20,242 nucleotides of DNA, taken from assembly GCA_043768625.1 (NCBI GenBank), contig JAYVKG010000242.1:1-20242 (forward strand). Reading direction: 5' to 3'. Both the position numbers and the translations under genes were made by a program. Each line of letters opens with the position of its first letter. The first letter of the stretch is position 1. This document shows positions 1 through 7,226 of this stretch, in pieces. This DNA comes from UKL13-2 sp043768625 (GTDB lineage Bacteria; Pseudomonadota; Gammaproteobacteria; Burkholderiales; Usitatibacteraceae). Below the pieces are notes generated by a model, which worked only from the letters and a program-made list of their open reading frames with translations, was not told the origin of the DNA and searched no databases.

Positions 1-270
1 ATTCCGAATCTGCCACCCGCCGTCTGGCAAAAGGTAATTACCGAAAATTTTGCTACCTTCGCGTGCACGCCACACGCCGCGCGTCCTACCGCGAGCACCT
101 GCTATCCGCGCGTCTTCCGCGCCGGTGATTACGTGGCAGGTGATTATCCGGCGACCCTTGAAGGCGCAGTTCGCAGTGGCATCGGTGCGGCAAATGCGTC
201 CATTGCATGTGCGGCGCGTGAAGTTTCTCCGATCGATTCGCATCATTCATACCTGGCATGCATCAAATGA
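1..270 (+). CDS. hpnE: 3' end of a hydroxysqualene dehydroxylase-like FAD amine oxidase (partial)
   Basis: The window opens inside a reading frame (frame 1) that stops with TGA at 268-270, giving the last 89 residues of a protein. The tail contains PATFACTP-like sequence (here ATFACTPHAARP) and then AGDYVAGDYPATLEGAVRSG, about 45 residues before the stop. This is the C-terminal FAD-contacting signature of HpnE and related phytoene-desaturase-like flavoproteins. HpnE makes squalene from hydroxysqualene in the HpnCDE route to hopanoids. The stop overlaps an ATG (ATGA at 267-270) of the following dehydrogenase gene, so the two are probably co-transcribed and translationally coupled. The N-terminal dinucleotide-binding fold lies outside the window, so another carotenoid/amine-oxidase subfamily cannot be excluded. 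The assignment rests on family recall of the C-terminal motif. Confidence 0.72.
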   Translation: MPNLPPAVWQKVITENFATFACTPHAARPTASTCYPRVFRAGDYVAGDYPATLEGAVRSGIGAANASIACAAREVSPIDSHHSYLACIK

Positions 271-1037
271 AACTCGCATCCGCGACTTTGCCCCCTGACT
301 ACAAGCCTGCGCCTGATTTACTCAAAGACAGGGTGGCGCTCGTGACCGGCGCGGGTCAGGGCTTGGGGAAAGTCGCTGCATTGTCTTTTGCGCATCACGG
401 CGCGAGCGTTATTTTGCATGGCCGCAACGTGCCAAAATTGGAGATGCTTTACGATGAAATTGTCGCGCTTGGATATCCCCAGCCGGCAATCATGCCGATG
501 GATTATCTAAAAACCACGCAAACTGAACTGGACGCCTTTGCGCAATCGATTCACACCACTTTCGGGCGCCTCGACATCCTGTTTCATAACGCGAGTCACT
601 TTGTCTCTTGCATGCCGCTCGCCTTGCACGACCTCGCCATGTGGGAACAGCACACGCGTATCAATTTAACCGTGCCCTCCGCGCTAACCAAAGCTTGCTT
701 GCCGCTGCTCAAACGCGCACCAGATGCGTCGGTAATCTTTCTCACAGAAACCCACGCATTGGAGCCCAAAGCATACTGGGGCGCATTTTCCGCTACTAAA
801 AACGCTTTGGCCATTGTTACAGCCATCTGGGCAGACGAAATGGATTTAGACGACAAGGTGCGTTTTAACCTGTGTCTCCCGGGAGCGGTTGCCGCCCCGA
901 TGCGCAGTAAGAGCCATCCAGGCGAACTCGCATCCCAGCTGCGCCCGATGGAATCGATGGCACGATATTTTCTATATTTGGCTGGCACTAATAGTGCGCC
1001 CCTTACCGGCTCGCTGTTGAACTGCGCCGCTGATTAG
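258..1037 (+). CDS. YciK-like short-chain dehydrogenase/reductase with a degenerate active site
   Basis: This is a 259-residue Rossmann protein of the classical SDR family, closest by eye to E. coli YciK (shared KPxxDLLxDR start, LLGRN-like segment and WGAxxAxK block). The cofactor motif TGAGQGLG is at about residues 30-37. NNAG is replaced by HNAS, and the structural Asn of the INLTVP segment is kept. Where SDRs have Tyr-x-x-x-Lys this protein has F177-S-A-T-K181, so the proton-donating Tyr is Phe. The Ser expected 13 residues earlier lies in LTET (162-165) and is Glu or Thr. It is therefore probably not a normal oxidoreductase and may be a cofactor-binding pseudoenzyme. The longest start is ATG 258; ATG 267 overlaps the upstream TGA (ATGA) and is an equally good coupled start. 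Neither has a clear Shine-Dalgarno. The reading frame is clean, so this does not look like a decaying gene. Confidence 0.85.
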   Translation: MHQMKLASATLPPDYKPAPDLLKDRVALVTGAGQGLGKVAALSFAHHGASVILHGRNVPKLEMLYDEIVALGYPQPAIMPMDYLKTTQTELDAFAQSIHTTFGRLDILFHNASHFVSCMPLALHDLAMWEQHTRINLTVPSALTKACLPLLKRAPDASVIFLTETHALEPKAYWGAFSATKNALAIVTAIWADEMDLDDKVRFNLCLPGAVAAPMRSKSHPGELASQLRPMESMARYFLYLAGTNSAPLTGSLLNCAAD

Positions 1038-1185
1038 CCATTCATCCCCTGATTGTGCCAAGCGTTATCACGCGATAAGTTCCGAATCCAGCTGGGATTT
1101 CGGTAACATACGGAAATAAATAATAATTTCCAGACTTTATCCAACGTCGTCGCGCTAACTTAACTATAGGACCAAGCTTTCTACC
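1038..1185 (+). promoter_or_regulatory. Probable promoter region of the cyclase-lipoprotein-kinase cassette
   Basis: A 148-bp gap separates the SDR stop from the cyclase start. It contains a small perfect inverted repeat (TTATC-ACGC-GATAA, 1065-1078) and an A/T-rich stretch around 1113-1130 that could hold a -10 element (TAATAA, with a poor -35). AGGA at 1168-1171 is the nearest Shine-Dalgarno-like sequence, rather far from the GTG at 1186. It is the only sizeable gap before the cassette and so the likely promoter site. No element was demonstrated. Confidence 0.3.
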
Positions 1186-2526
1186 GTGAGTAATATGCTC
1201 GATCAGGGAAACCGCACGTTCATTGGCAGTGTCGTATTCGCCGATATTGTCGGCTATTCAAAAAAATCGGTCTCAGAGCAAATCGTGCTTAAAGATCGCT
1301 TCACGTCGATACTTGCCGATTGTTTGAAAGACATTGCGCTTGAACAACGCATCATTCTGGATACGGGCGATGGCGCTGCGATGAGTTTTCTGGGCGATCC
1401 TGAAGACGCACTTTTTGTCAGCATGCACATGCGGGATTTTTTGCAGCGTACCTATGCCAATCTCGGATTGCCCGACAACGCCGTTCAGGAAGACATTGAT
1501 ATCGGTCCACAGGGCGATCTTTCGGTGCGTATCGGCATCAACCTTGGCCCCGTTAAGTTATTGCGCGACATCAATGGGCACCCCAACATTGTGGGTGACG
1601 GCATCAATGTTGCGCAACGCATCATGACCTTCGCGCGCCCGGGCCAGATTGTTGTGTCGCGGTCGTACTTTGATGTGGTGTCGGTTATTTCGGATGAATA
1701 TGCCAAGCTCTTTAAATACGAAGGTTCACGCACCGACAAACACGTTCGCGAGCATGAAATATATGTCGTCGGTGAGTCTGTCGCTGCCTTCAATCAAGCT
1801 AGAGCCGGACTGGCCAATCGGGCTGCGTCGACCAGTCCTAAAATAAGATCGCAAAACGACAACAGGTCCACAACGGCAACCCAGTCGCAGGCTGAGATGG
1901 CGAACGCGACTGAAGATGGCGGCGCGCTGCCATTCCTCCAGGATCGCGAAAAGCTTACGATTGCCGGTAGCATTCTGGCAGCACTGGTGCTGGCGCTGAT
2001 CGTCGCCGCCTGGATGAAAAGAACGCCGGATCCTGCGAAAGTCGAATTACCCGGGGCTTCAAACACGTCCCAAACTGCGCGCCAAGCGCTGGCCCCCGCG
2101 GTCCCGATAGCCAACACCAACGCGGCGCCAGACAGTGCCAGATCGGCAGAGCGGGCAGCCACAATAACCGCCGCAGTAGCTCAAACCGCAACTATATTGC
2201 CGGTTGGGCCACCGGTTTTGTCGCCCAAGACTATTGACGAAGACAAGGTAGCCAAAGCCACTACCACCAGGGACAGCACAGCAGAAACAGCAAAAGCGGC
2301 TGCAATCAAATTGGCCGACCAGGGTACTGTCCGGCTGCGCATCGATCCTTGGGGCCAAGTATTTGTCAATGGTCGTTCGATCGGCAATTCACCCCCCGTA
2401 AAACAGATTAAATTGGCAGCGGGCAAATACAAAATTGAAGTTAAAAACGGCGTATTTGCGCCCTATGTGACCAGTATTGAAGTCAAGGCCAAAGAAGATG
2501 TCAGCGTGAAGTATAAATTTCAGTAG
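1186..2526 (+). CDS. Membrane-anchored class III nucleotidyl cyclase-like protein with C-terminal PEGA domain
   Basis: 446 residues with three parts. Residues about 11-195 form a class III adenylate/guanylate cyclase homology domain. It has metal-binding Asp20 (FADIVGYS) and Asp62 (DTGDG), and transition-state residues Asn141 and Arg145 (GDGINVAQR). The two purine-selecting positions are not canonical: Leu58 where adenylate cyclases have Lys, and Asn134 where they have Asp. A hydrophobic helix at about 257-276 is followed by KR, and then an Ala/Pro/Thr-rich linker. The last about 70 residues (from GTVRLRIDPWG, with VFVNG and AGKYKIEV) match a PEGA domain, which is usually extracytoplasmic. 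The cyclase should therefore be cytoplasmic and the PEGA domain periplasmic, the reverse of the common sensor-then-output order. It starts at GTG 1186 (ATG 1195 is an alternative). It leads a cassette with a lipoprotein and a Ser/Thr kinase. The product nucleotide cannot be predicted, and a non-catalytic GTP/ATP-binding role is possible. Confidence 0.85.
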   Translation: MSNMLDQGNRTFIGSVVFADIVGYSKKSVSEQIVLKDRFTSILADCLKDIALEQRIILDTGDGAAMSFLGDPEDALFVSMHMRDFLQRTYANLGLPDNAVQEDIDIGPQGDLSVRIGINLGPVKLLRDINGHPNIVGDGINVAQRIMTFARPGQIVVSRSYFDVVSVISDEYAKLFKYEGSRTDKHVREHEIYVVGESVAAFNQARAGLANRAASTSPKIRSQNDNRSTTATQSQAEMANATEDGGALPFLQDREKLTIAGSILAALVLALIVAAWMKRTPDPAKVELPGASNTSQTARQALAPAVPIANTNAAPDSARSAERAATITAAVAQTATILPVGPPVLSPKTIDEDKVAKATTTRDSTAETAKAAAIKLADQGTVRLRIDPWGQVFVNGRSIGNSPPVKQIKLAAGKYKIEVKNGVFAPYVTSIEVKAKEDVSVKYKFQ

Positions 2527-2572
2527 CCGGCAGTTACCAATAGCACTCTAGAATCGAATCCGAGTTCACCAC

Positions 2573-3385
2573 ATGATCTGCTCGTTACCACGAAAGTTCA
2601 GTAGCTCCGCCAGATGCTGGGTTGGACCTGCCGTGTATGTTGCGTTGATTTATATATTGGCAGGCTGTGCTGTACCGCAGCTAAAACCGGCGCTGCCGAC
2701 TGCGGAAGAAACCACCAAGCAACAACGACTGGAACGCGCTCAAATCAATTTGAACGAAGGTTTGAAGAAATACGACTCTGGCAATTTTGATGAAGCTTTC
2801 CAGAACTTCCTGCTGGCCCTCGATAGTGGCCAACTCACCTTGGCTGAGCAGCTGGTCGCCAGAAAACATATGGCTTTTATTCATTGCCTCAGCGGCCGCG
2901 AAGCCAACTGTAAAGAGGAGTTTGAGAAAGTTATCGCACTCGACCCCAAGTTCGACCTTTCGCCAGCTGAAGCCGGGCATCCAACTTGGGGTCCGATTCA
3001 CCGTTTGGCGCAAACCGAGATTGAACTGCGACGGTCTGGTCGGGCGCCGCCGATTACGGCGACCAAAGGACAGTCAGCCGGAGAGCATTTGAAGGCGGAA
3101 GGAATGAAGGCATACGAAGACGCTGACTACAACAAGGCGATCAAGAATTTCCAAGATGCGCTCAAGGAAGTTTTGACCAGCGCTGACCAGGTTACCGCGC
3201 ACAAGATGATCGCGTTTAGCTACTGCCTGACCAATCGCATGACTTTATGCCGAGCAGCGTTTGATCCGATTTTCAAGCTTAATGCTAACTTCGAACTAGA
3301 GCCCGCCGAAGCTGGGCATCCTTCCTGGGGACCTTCCTTCCGCGCGGCGAAGGCCAAACAAAAATCTGTGTCGCCCAAAAAATAA
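2573..3385 (+). CDS. Lipoprotein with two tandem TPR-like modules
   Basis: 270 residues. A hydrophobic signal sequence ends in the lipobox L29-A-G-C32, so the mature protein should be lipidated on Cys32 and face the periplasm. The rest is two related modules of about 105 residues. Each has an amphipathic TPR-like helix pair (GLKKYDSGNFDEAFQNF and GMKAYEDADYNKAIKNF), a CL...C segment (HCLSGREANC / YCLTNRMTLC) and a near-identical motif AEAGHP(T/S)WGP. This shows internal duplication. The motif and layout recall T6SS-associated TPR lipoproteins (TssQ-like), but no secretion gene is present, so that name is only a possibility. The gene lies 46 bp after the cyclase-PEGA gene, and its TAA shares its last A with the kinase ATG (TAATG). 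Translation is therefore probably coupled, and the protein may be a periplasmic partner of the PEGA domain (inference). Confidence 0.82.
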   Translation: MICSLPRKFSSSARCWVGPAVYVALIYILAGCAVPQLKPALPTAEETTKQQRLERAQINLNEGLKKYDSGNFDEAFQNFLLALDSGQLTLAEQLVARKHMAFIHCLSGREANCKEEFEKVIALDPKFDLSPAEAGHPTWGPIHRLAQTEIELRRSGRAPPITATKGQSAGEHLKAEGMKAYEDADYNKAIKNFQDALKEVLTSADQVTAHKMIAFSYCLTNRMTLCRAAFDPIFKLNANFELEPAEAGHPSWGPSFRAAKAKQKSVSPKK

Positions 3386-4728
3386 TGATTGAAACACTCG
3401 GTCGCTACAAAATTCTCAGCATCATCGGGCAGGGCGCGATGGGCGTGGTTTATAAGGCAGTTGATCCGATGATCGACCGCATTGTTGCGATCAAAACAGT
3501 GAATATCAACCTGAGCCGCGACGAGACCGAGGAATTCGAAGCCCGTTTCCGGCAGGAAATCAAAGCCGCGGGGCGTCTCAACCACCCGAATATTGTGACC
3601 ATTTATGACGTAGGCCGCAACGAGAATATGGCTTACATGGCCATGGAATATCTTGAAGGCAGCGAACTCAAAGACATCCTCGCCGACGGAAATGAAGTGC
3701 CGGAGGTGGTAACAACGGTCGACTGGATTGCACAAATTGCACAAGGGCTGGGGTTTGCGCACGAAAATGACATTATCCATCGTGACGTGAAACCATCCAA
3801 TATCATGATCGTCCGGGGTGGCTTCGCCAAGATTACCGACTTTGGAATCGCGCGCATGCCGTCTTCCGCTGTGAAAACAATGACCGGCCTGATTCTCGGT
3901 AGCCCGCGCTACATGTCACCCGAACAGGTCATTGGTAGAACACTAGACCATCGCACCGATATTTTTTCACTCGGTGTGGTACTGCACGAAGCCCTCACCG
4001 GAACGCCGCCATTTGATGGCGATAACGTCAATGCCATCATGTACGCAACGGTCAACACACAGCCGCCTCCACCGTCTTCCACTAATGAGCGGGTACCCGC
4101 AATGCTCGACCTCATTATCATCAAGGCACTCGCCAAAACTTGTGATGAGCGCTATCAGACCATGCGCGAATTTGCCAGCGATTTGAACGAAGTTAAACGC
4201 CTGTTGATAGCGAGACAGCCGAGCGGCAAGATAGTCGCCGCCAATTTACCGGCAACTAAAACCGCCATTTCGCCGGAAGCCCTTGGCGTCGGGCGTTACC
4301 AGAAAAAAGACGAATTGGCCGACCAAACAAAGCCGCTCAAGATCGCCAAGACGTTTGACTCATTCGATGCCACGCTTAAACTTGCGGCAATGACAAATCA
4401 AACCGTTGAATTTGATCAATACATCTCGGACACCAGGAAAATGCGCGCCTATAAAGGGGCGATTACCGGCCCGCTTGCAACGCCTCCCGAAACCACAGCG
4501 ACACGTACATGGCCTGCCGATGCGCCCTCCTCCCCGCCCTTGTCAACCGAATTGCCATACATCGCTCCGGCGCTTTCGCGACCAGCGAATGTTGCGTCGG
4601 ACACATCGACCATGAAATTGAGTGCGCTGCGCGGCGCTGCCGGGAACAACACGATGATTCACATCGCCGTGGTTGTGGCGCTTGCAATTATTGCGTTCGG
4701 ACTCGCGCTCTACTTGCTGGCCAAATGA
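3385..4728 (+). CDS. Tail-anchored Hanks-type Ser/Thr protein kinase
   Basis: 447 residues. An N-terminal protein kinase domain (about 1-275) has all the catalytic signatures: Gly-rich loop GQGAMG (15-20), Lys37 in VAIK, a candidate alpha-C Glu58, H132-R-D134-V-K-P-S-N139, D152-F-G and activation-segment GSPRYMSPEQ. It should be active. A Pro/Ala/Thr-rich linker of about 145 residues follows, with several possible phospho-Thr sites. The protein ends in one hydrophobic helix (about 424-445) with only a couple of residues after it. The kinase is thus anchored by its tail and, unlike PknB-type kinases, has no extracytoplasmic sensor. It overlaps the lipoprotein gene by one base, which supports a functional unit: the sensing part could be supplied in trans by the lipoprotein and PEGA protein (inference). 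No cognate PP2C phosphatase or FHA protein is visible in the window. Confidence 0.93.
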   Translation: MIETLGRYKILSIIGQGAMGVVYKAVDPMIDRIVAIKTVNINLSRDETEEFEARFRQEIKAAGRLNHPNIVTIYDVGRNENMAYMAMEYLEGSELKDILADGNEVPEVVTTVDWIAQIAQGLGFAHENDIIHRDVKPSNIMIVRGGFAKITDFGIARMPSSAVKTMTGLILGSPRYMSPEQVIGRTLDHRTDIFSLGVVLHEALTGTPPFDGDNVNAIMYATVNTQPPPPSSTNERVPAMLDLIIIKALAKTCDERYQTMREFASDLNEVKRLLIARQPSGKIVAANLPATKTAISPEALGVGRYQKKDELADQTKPLKIAKTFDSFDATLKLAAMTNQTVEFDQYISDTRKMRAYKGAITGPLATPPETTATRTWPADAPSSPPLSTELPYIAPALSRPANVASDTSTMKLSALRGAAGNNTMIHIAVVVALAIIAFGLALYLLAK

Positions 4729-5316
4729 ATTTTCCTGGCGACTAGTTTTTGATTCGTTTGTTGGCAGGCGCTGCGGCGCAGGAAGTATGCGTAGACACCA
4801 AATCACCATCAACTCGCCGGCGCGTGTGATTAGCTGCAGCACCTTCACGCGCCACAGTTCAACGTGCCGCCATGATGCGATCGGTAACATTTACTCATTG
4901 CAGCGCCCGGCTGCGCTCGCTGCCGGTGTTGGCTTGGCAGCGTAGTGCGGCGCCGTCACGCCGCAACAGGCGTTTTTGGGGAGGGGTCGTGCTCGGGTAA
5001 TCGAAACCCACCCTGTGGGCAAAGAGCAGGTTTGGAGTATTTTTCACCCCGCAAATTGAAAAGCAACGAGAGGCACTGAACGAATCGAATGGCACCGCCG
5101 GGCATTTTGCAGCAGCGGAGACAGCGCTGCGAAATGAATATTGCGGGTGTGTAAGCTCCATTACTCAATATTAAGTCGACCTAAATCGAGCATCCACGGG
5201 CTTTTTCAAGCTTTTTATGCCGGTGAAACGCGCCGTTGCTAGCGTCATTTTTTAAATATGATGCGGTGCGCCCCAATATGGCAGAAATAATAGAGTTGAT
5301 GGAAGCTTCAGCATTA
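4729..5316. other. 588-bp interval without a convincing gene
   Basis: This lies between the convergent kinase and lplT-plsC genes. No family was recognised on either strand. Two overlapping minus-strand open frames (4895-5161 and 4956-5168) share the stretch downstream of a possible ATG near 5161-5168 and stop around the inverted repeat GCGGCG-N6-CGCCGC near 4947-4964. Neither shows clear protein-like composition. No T-tailed hairpin that would make a good terminator was found. It could be a short repeated intergenic element or a remnant. No trace of an acyl-ACP synthetase domain, which often follows LplT-PlsC in fusions, was seen. Confidence 0.5.
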
Positions 5317-7206
5317 TCACTTCCAATTTCCTCGCAGCGCGGCGACTTGCGCCTGTAATCGCTCTGGTGTCACCGCAGAAGGCTGCCATGCCCTATCAAT
5401 CACCAACGCAATACGCGAAAAAAAACCGCGGGGATATCGCATCGCGTCTCCTCCCCAACGCGAAAAAAAACTGCCCCATAATCCGCGCAGTGCCATGGGA
5501 ATGACCGGTACCGGTGTCCGTTCAATGATGCGGATGATGCCTTTTTTGAACGGGTAAAGGTCGCCGTTATCGGTAATGCGCCCTTCTGGAAAAATACATA
5601 CGACCTCACCATCTTTGAGATAGTTGTCGATGCGCGCGTAGGCTTTTTCGAGCATGCCCGGGTTTTCCTTGGCGCTGGCAATGGGAATTGTGCCTGCAGT
5701 GCGAAATACAAAATTCAACACCGGTATGTTAAAAATGCGGTGGTCCATCACAAACCGTACCGGGCGCTGGATGCAGCCGGCGATCACCAGCGCATCAACA
5801 AAGCTCACGTGATTGCAAACCAGCACGCACGGTCCTTCTGCAGGAATATTTTCCAAGCCCTCTTTGTCAACACGGTAAAAAGTATGAATGAGCATCCAGA
5901 TAATGAAACGCATCAGAAATTCCGGCACCAGTTTGAAAATGAACATGGCAACCGCCGCGTTCATGATGCCGACCACCAGATATAACTGCGGCAGCGTAAG
6001 ACCCGCTTGCAGCAGCCCGGTGGCCATGAGGGATGCCACCACCATGAACAGGGCGTTGAGAATATTGTTGGCCGCGATGATGCGAGCTCGAAATTGCTTG
6101 TCGGTACGCGACTGCATCAGCGAATAAAGTGGCACGCTGTAGAAGCCCGCGAACATTGCCAGCAAAAACAAGTCGGCCATGATGCGCCAGTTTTCTCCAA
6201 CGCTGATAAAGTCGGCAGCGCCGATCAGAGGCCCCGCCGGCAGCCCGTTTGACGCAAAATACAAGTCGACCGCAAACACGGTCATGCCGATGGCGCCGAA
6301 TGGCACCAGACCAATTTCAACGCGATGACCGGACATTTTTTCACACAACACCGAGCCGAAGCCAATTCCCACCGAAAACGTCGCCAGCAACAGCGTTACC
6401 ACTTGCTCGTTGCCAAAAAGTACGTCTTTTGCGAATCCTGTAAATGAAGTGAGAAAAATAGCGCCAAAAAACCATAACCACGAAATACCAATCATCGACA
6501 AAAATACCACCCGATTCTTGTTGGCGATTTTTAGATTTGCCCAGGTTTCAGAAAATGGATTCCAGTTTATTTTTAATTCGGGCGCAGGTGGCGGCGAGGC
6601 AGGAATAAATCCCGCCGCGACACGCCCCAATAAGGCAATCACAATTGATCCCGCCGCAACATAGGTCGGCCCCACGCCGGGGACGGCGACCAGCGCCCCA
6701 CCGATCATGGTGCCGAGCAAAATTGCCACAAAGGTGCCCATCTCGACAAGTCCATTGCCGCCCGTCAGCTCGGCTTCACGCAGGTGTTGCGGCAGATACG
6801 CAAACTTTGCGGGGCCAAACAAGGTCGAATGACAGCCCATCAAAAATACGCCAATGTATAACGCGACTGGCAACTGCCAGACAAAACCAGCGCCGATCAC
6901 CAGCATGAAAACAATTTCCAAATTCTTTACCAGCCGCGCAATCGCCGCCTTGTCGTATTTATCGGCGAGTTGCCCGGAGGTAGCTGAGAACAACACGAAC
7001 GGCAGAATGAACAGCCCGCCGATAATCGGCCCGGCAAATTTCGCATCGAGCCCGCCCCACGCGGCGGCATGGAACGTCGCGAGTACGGTGAAGGCAAATT
7101 TGAAAATATTGTCGTTACCTGCGCCAAAAAATTGTGTCCAGAAAAAGGGCCCAAAGCGGCGTTGGAAAAGGAGACCAAATTGGCTGGTGGGGCCTGCCTG
7201 CAACAT
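5317..7206 (-). CDS. LplT-PlsC fusion: MFS lysophospholipid transporter plus acyltransferase
   Basis: 629 residues. Residues 1 to about 430 are a polytopic MFS module resembling LplT, the lysophospholipid flippase (FFGAGNDNIFKFAF at the start, GPAKFAYLPQ and ANNILNALFMV further on). Residues about 435-629 are a PlsC/LPLAT acyltransferase with the H466-V-S-F-V-D471 (HX4D) motif and FPEG (539-542). Together they would bring lysophospholipid, or 2-acyl lipid, to the cytoplasmic face and re-acylate it. E. coli splits this job between LplT and the Aas acyltransferase-ligase. Larger fusions carry a C-terminal acyl-ACP synthetase, which is absent here, and the protein ends normally after the acyltransferase. 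AAGGCAG lies just upstream of the ATG at 7206. The gene follows the amidohydrolase pseudogene by 20 bp on the same strand, so it may depend on a promoter further upstream or on one inside the decayed genes. Confidence 0.9.
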   Translation of the reverse strand: MLQAGPTSQFGLLFQRRFGPFFWTQFFGAGNDNIFKFAFTVLATFHAAAWGGLDAKFAGPIIGGLFILPFVLFSATSGQLADKYDKAAIARLVKNLEIVFMLVIGAGFVWQLPVALYIGVFLMGCHSTLFGPAKFAYLPQHLREAELTGGNGLVEMGTFVAILLGTMIGGALVAVPGVGPTYVAAGSIVIALLGRVAAGFIPASPPPAPELKINWNPFSETWANLKIANKNRVVFLSMIGISWLWFFGAIFLTSFTGFAKDVLFGNEQVVTLLLATFSVGIGFGSVLCEKMSGHRVEIGLVPFGAIGMTVFAVDLYFASNGLPAGPLIGAADFISVGENWRIMADLFLLAMFAGFYSVPLYSLMQSRTDKQFRARIIAANNILNALFMVVASLMATGLLQAGLTLPQLYLVVGIMNAAVAMFIFKLVPEFLMRFIIWMLIHTFYRVDKEGLENIPAEGPCVLVCNHVSFVDALVIAGCIQRPVRFVMDHRIFNIPVLNFVFRTAGTIPIASAKENPGMLEKAYARIDNYLKDGEVVCIFPEGRITDNGDLYPFKKGIIRIIERTPVPVIPMALRGLWGSFFSRWGGDAMRYPRGFFSRIALVIDRAWQPSAVTPERLQAQVAALRGNWK

Positions 7207-7226
7207 AAACTTCTGCCTTTGTATGT

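Noticed and set aside
50..298. Plus-strand open frame over the window start
   Set aside because: It is a shadow of the hpnE-like C-terminus, which reads through in frame 1 with a recognisable FAD-enzyme tail.
3220..3780. 186-codon minus-strand open frame across the lipoprotein-kinase junction
   Set aside because: It lies antisense to two well-supported genes and has no recognisable motif.
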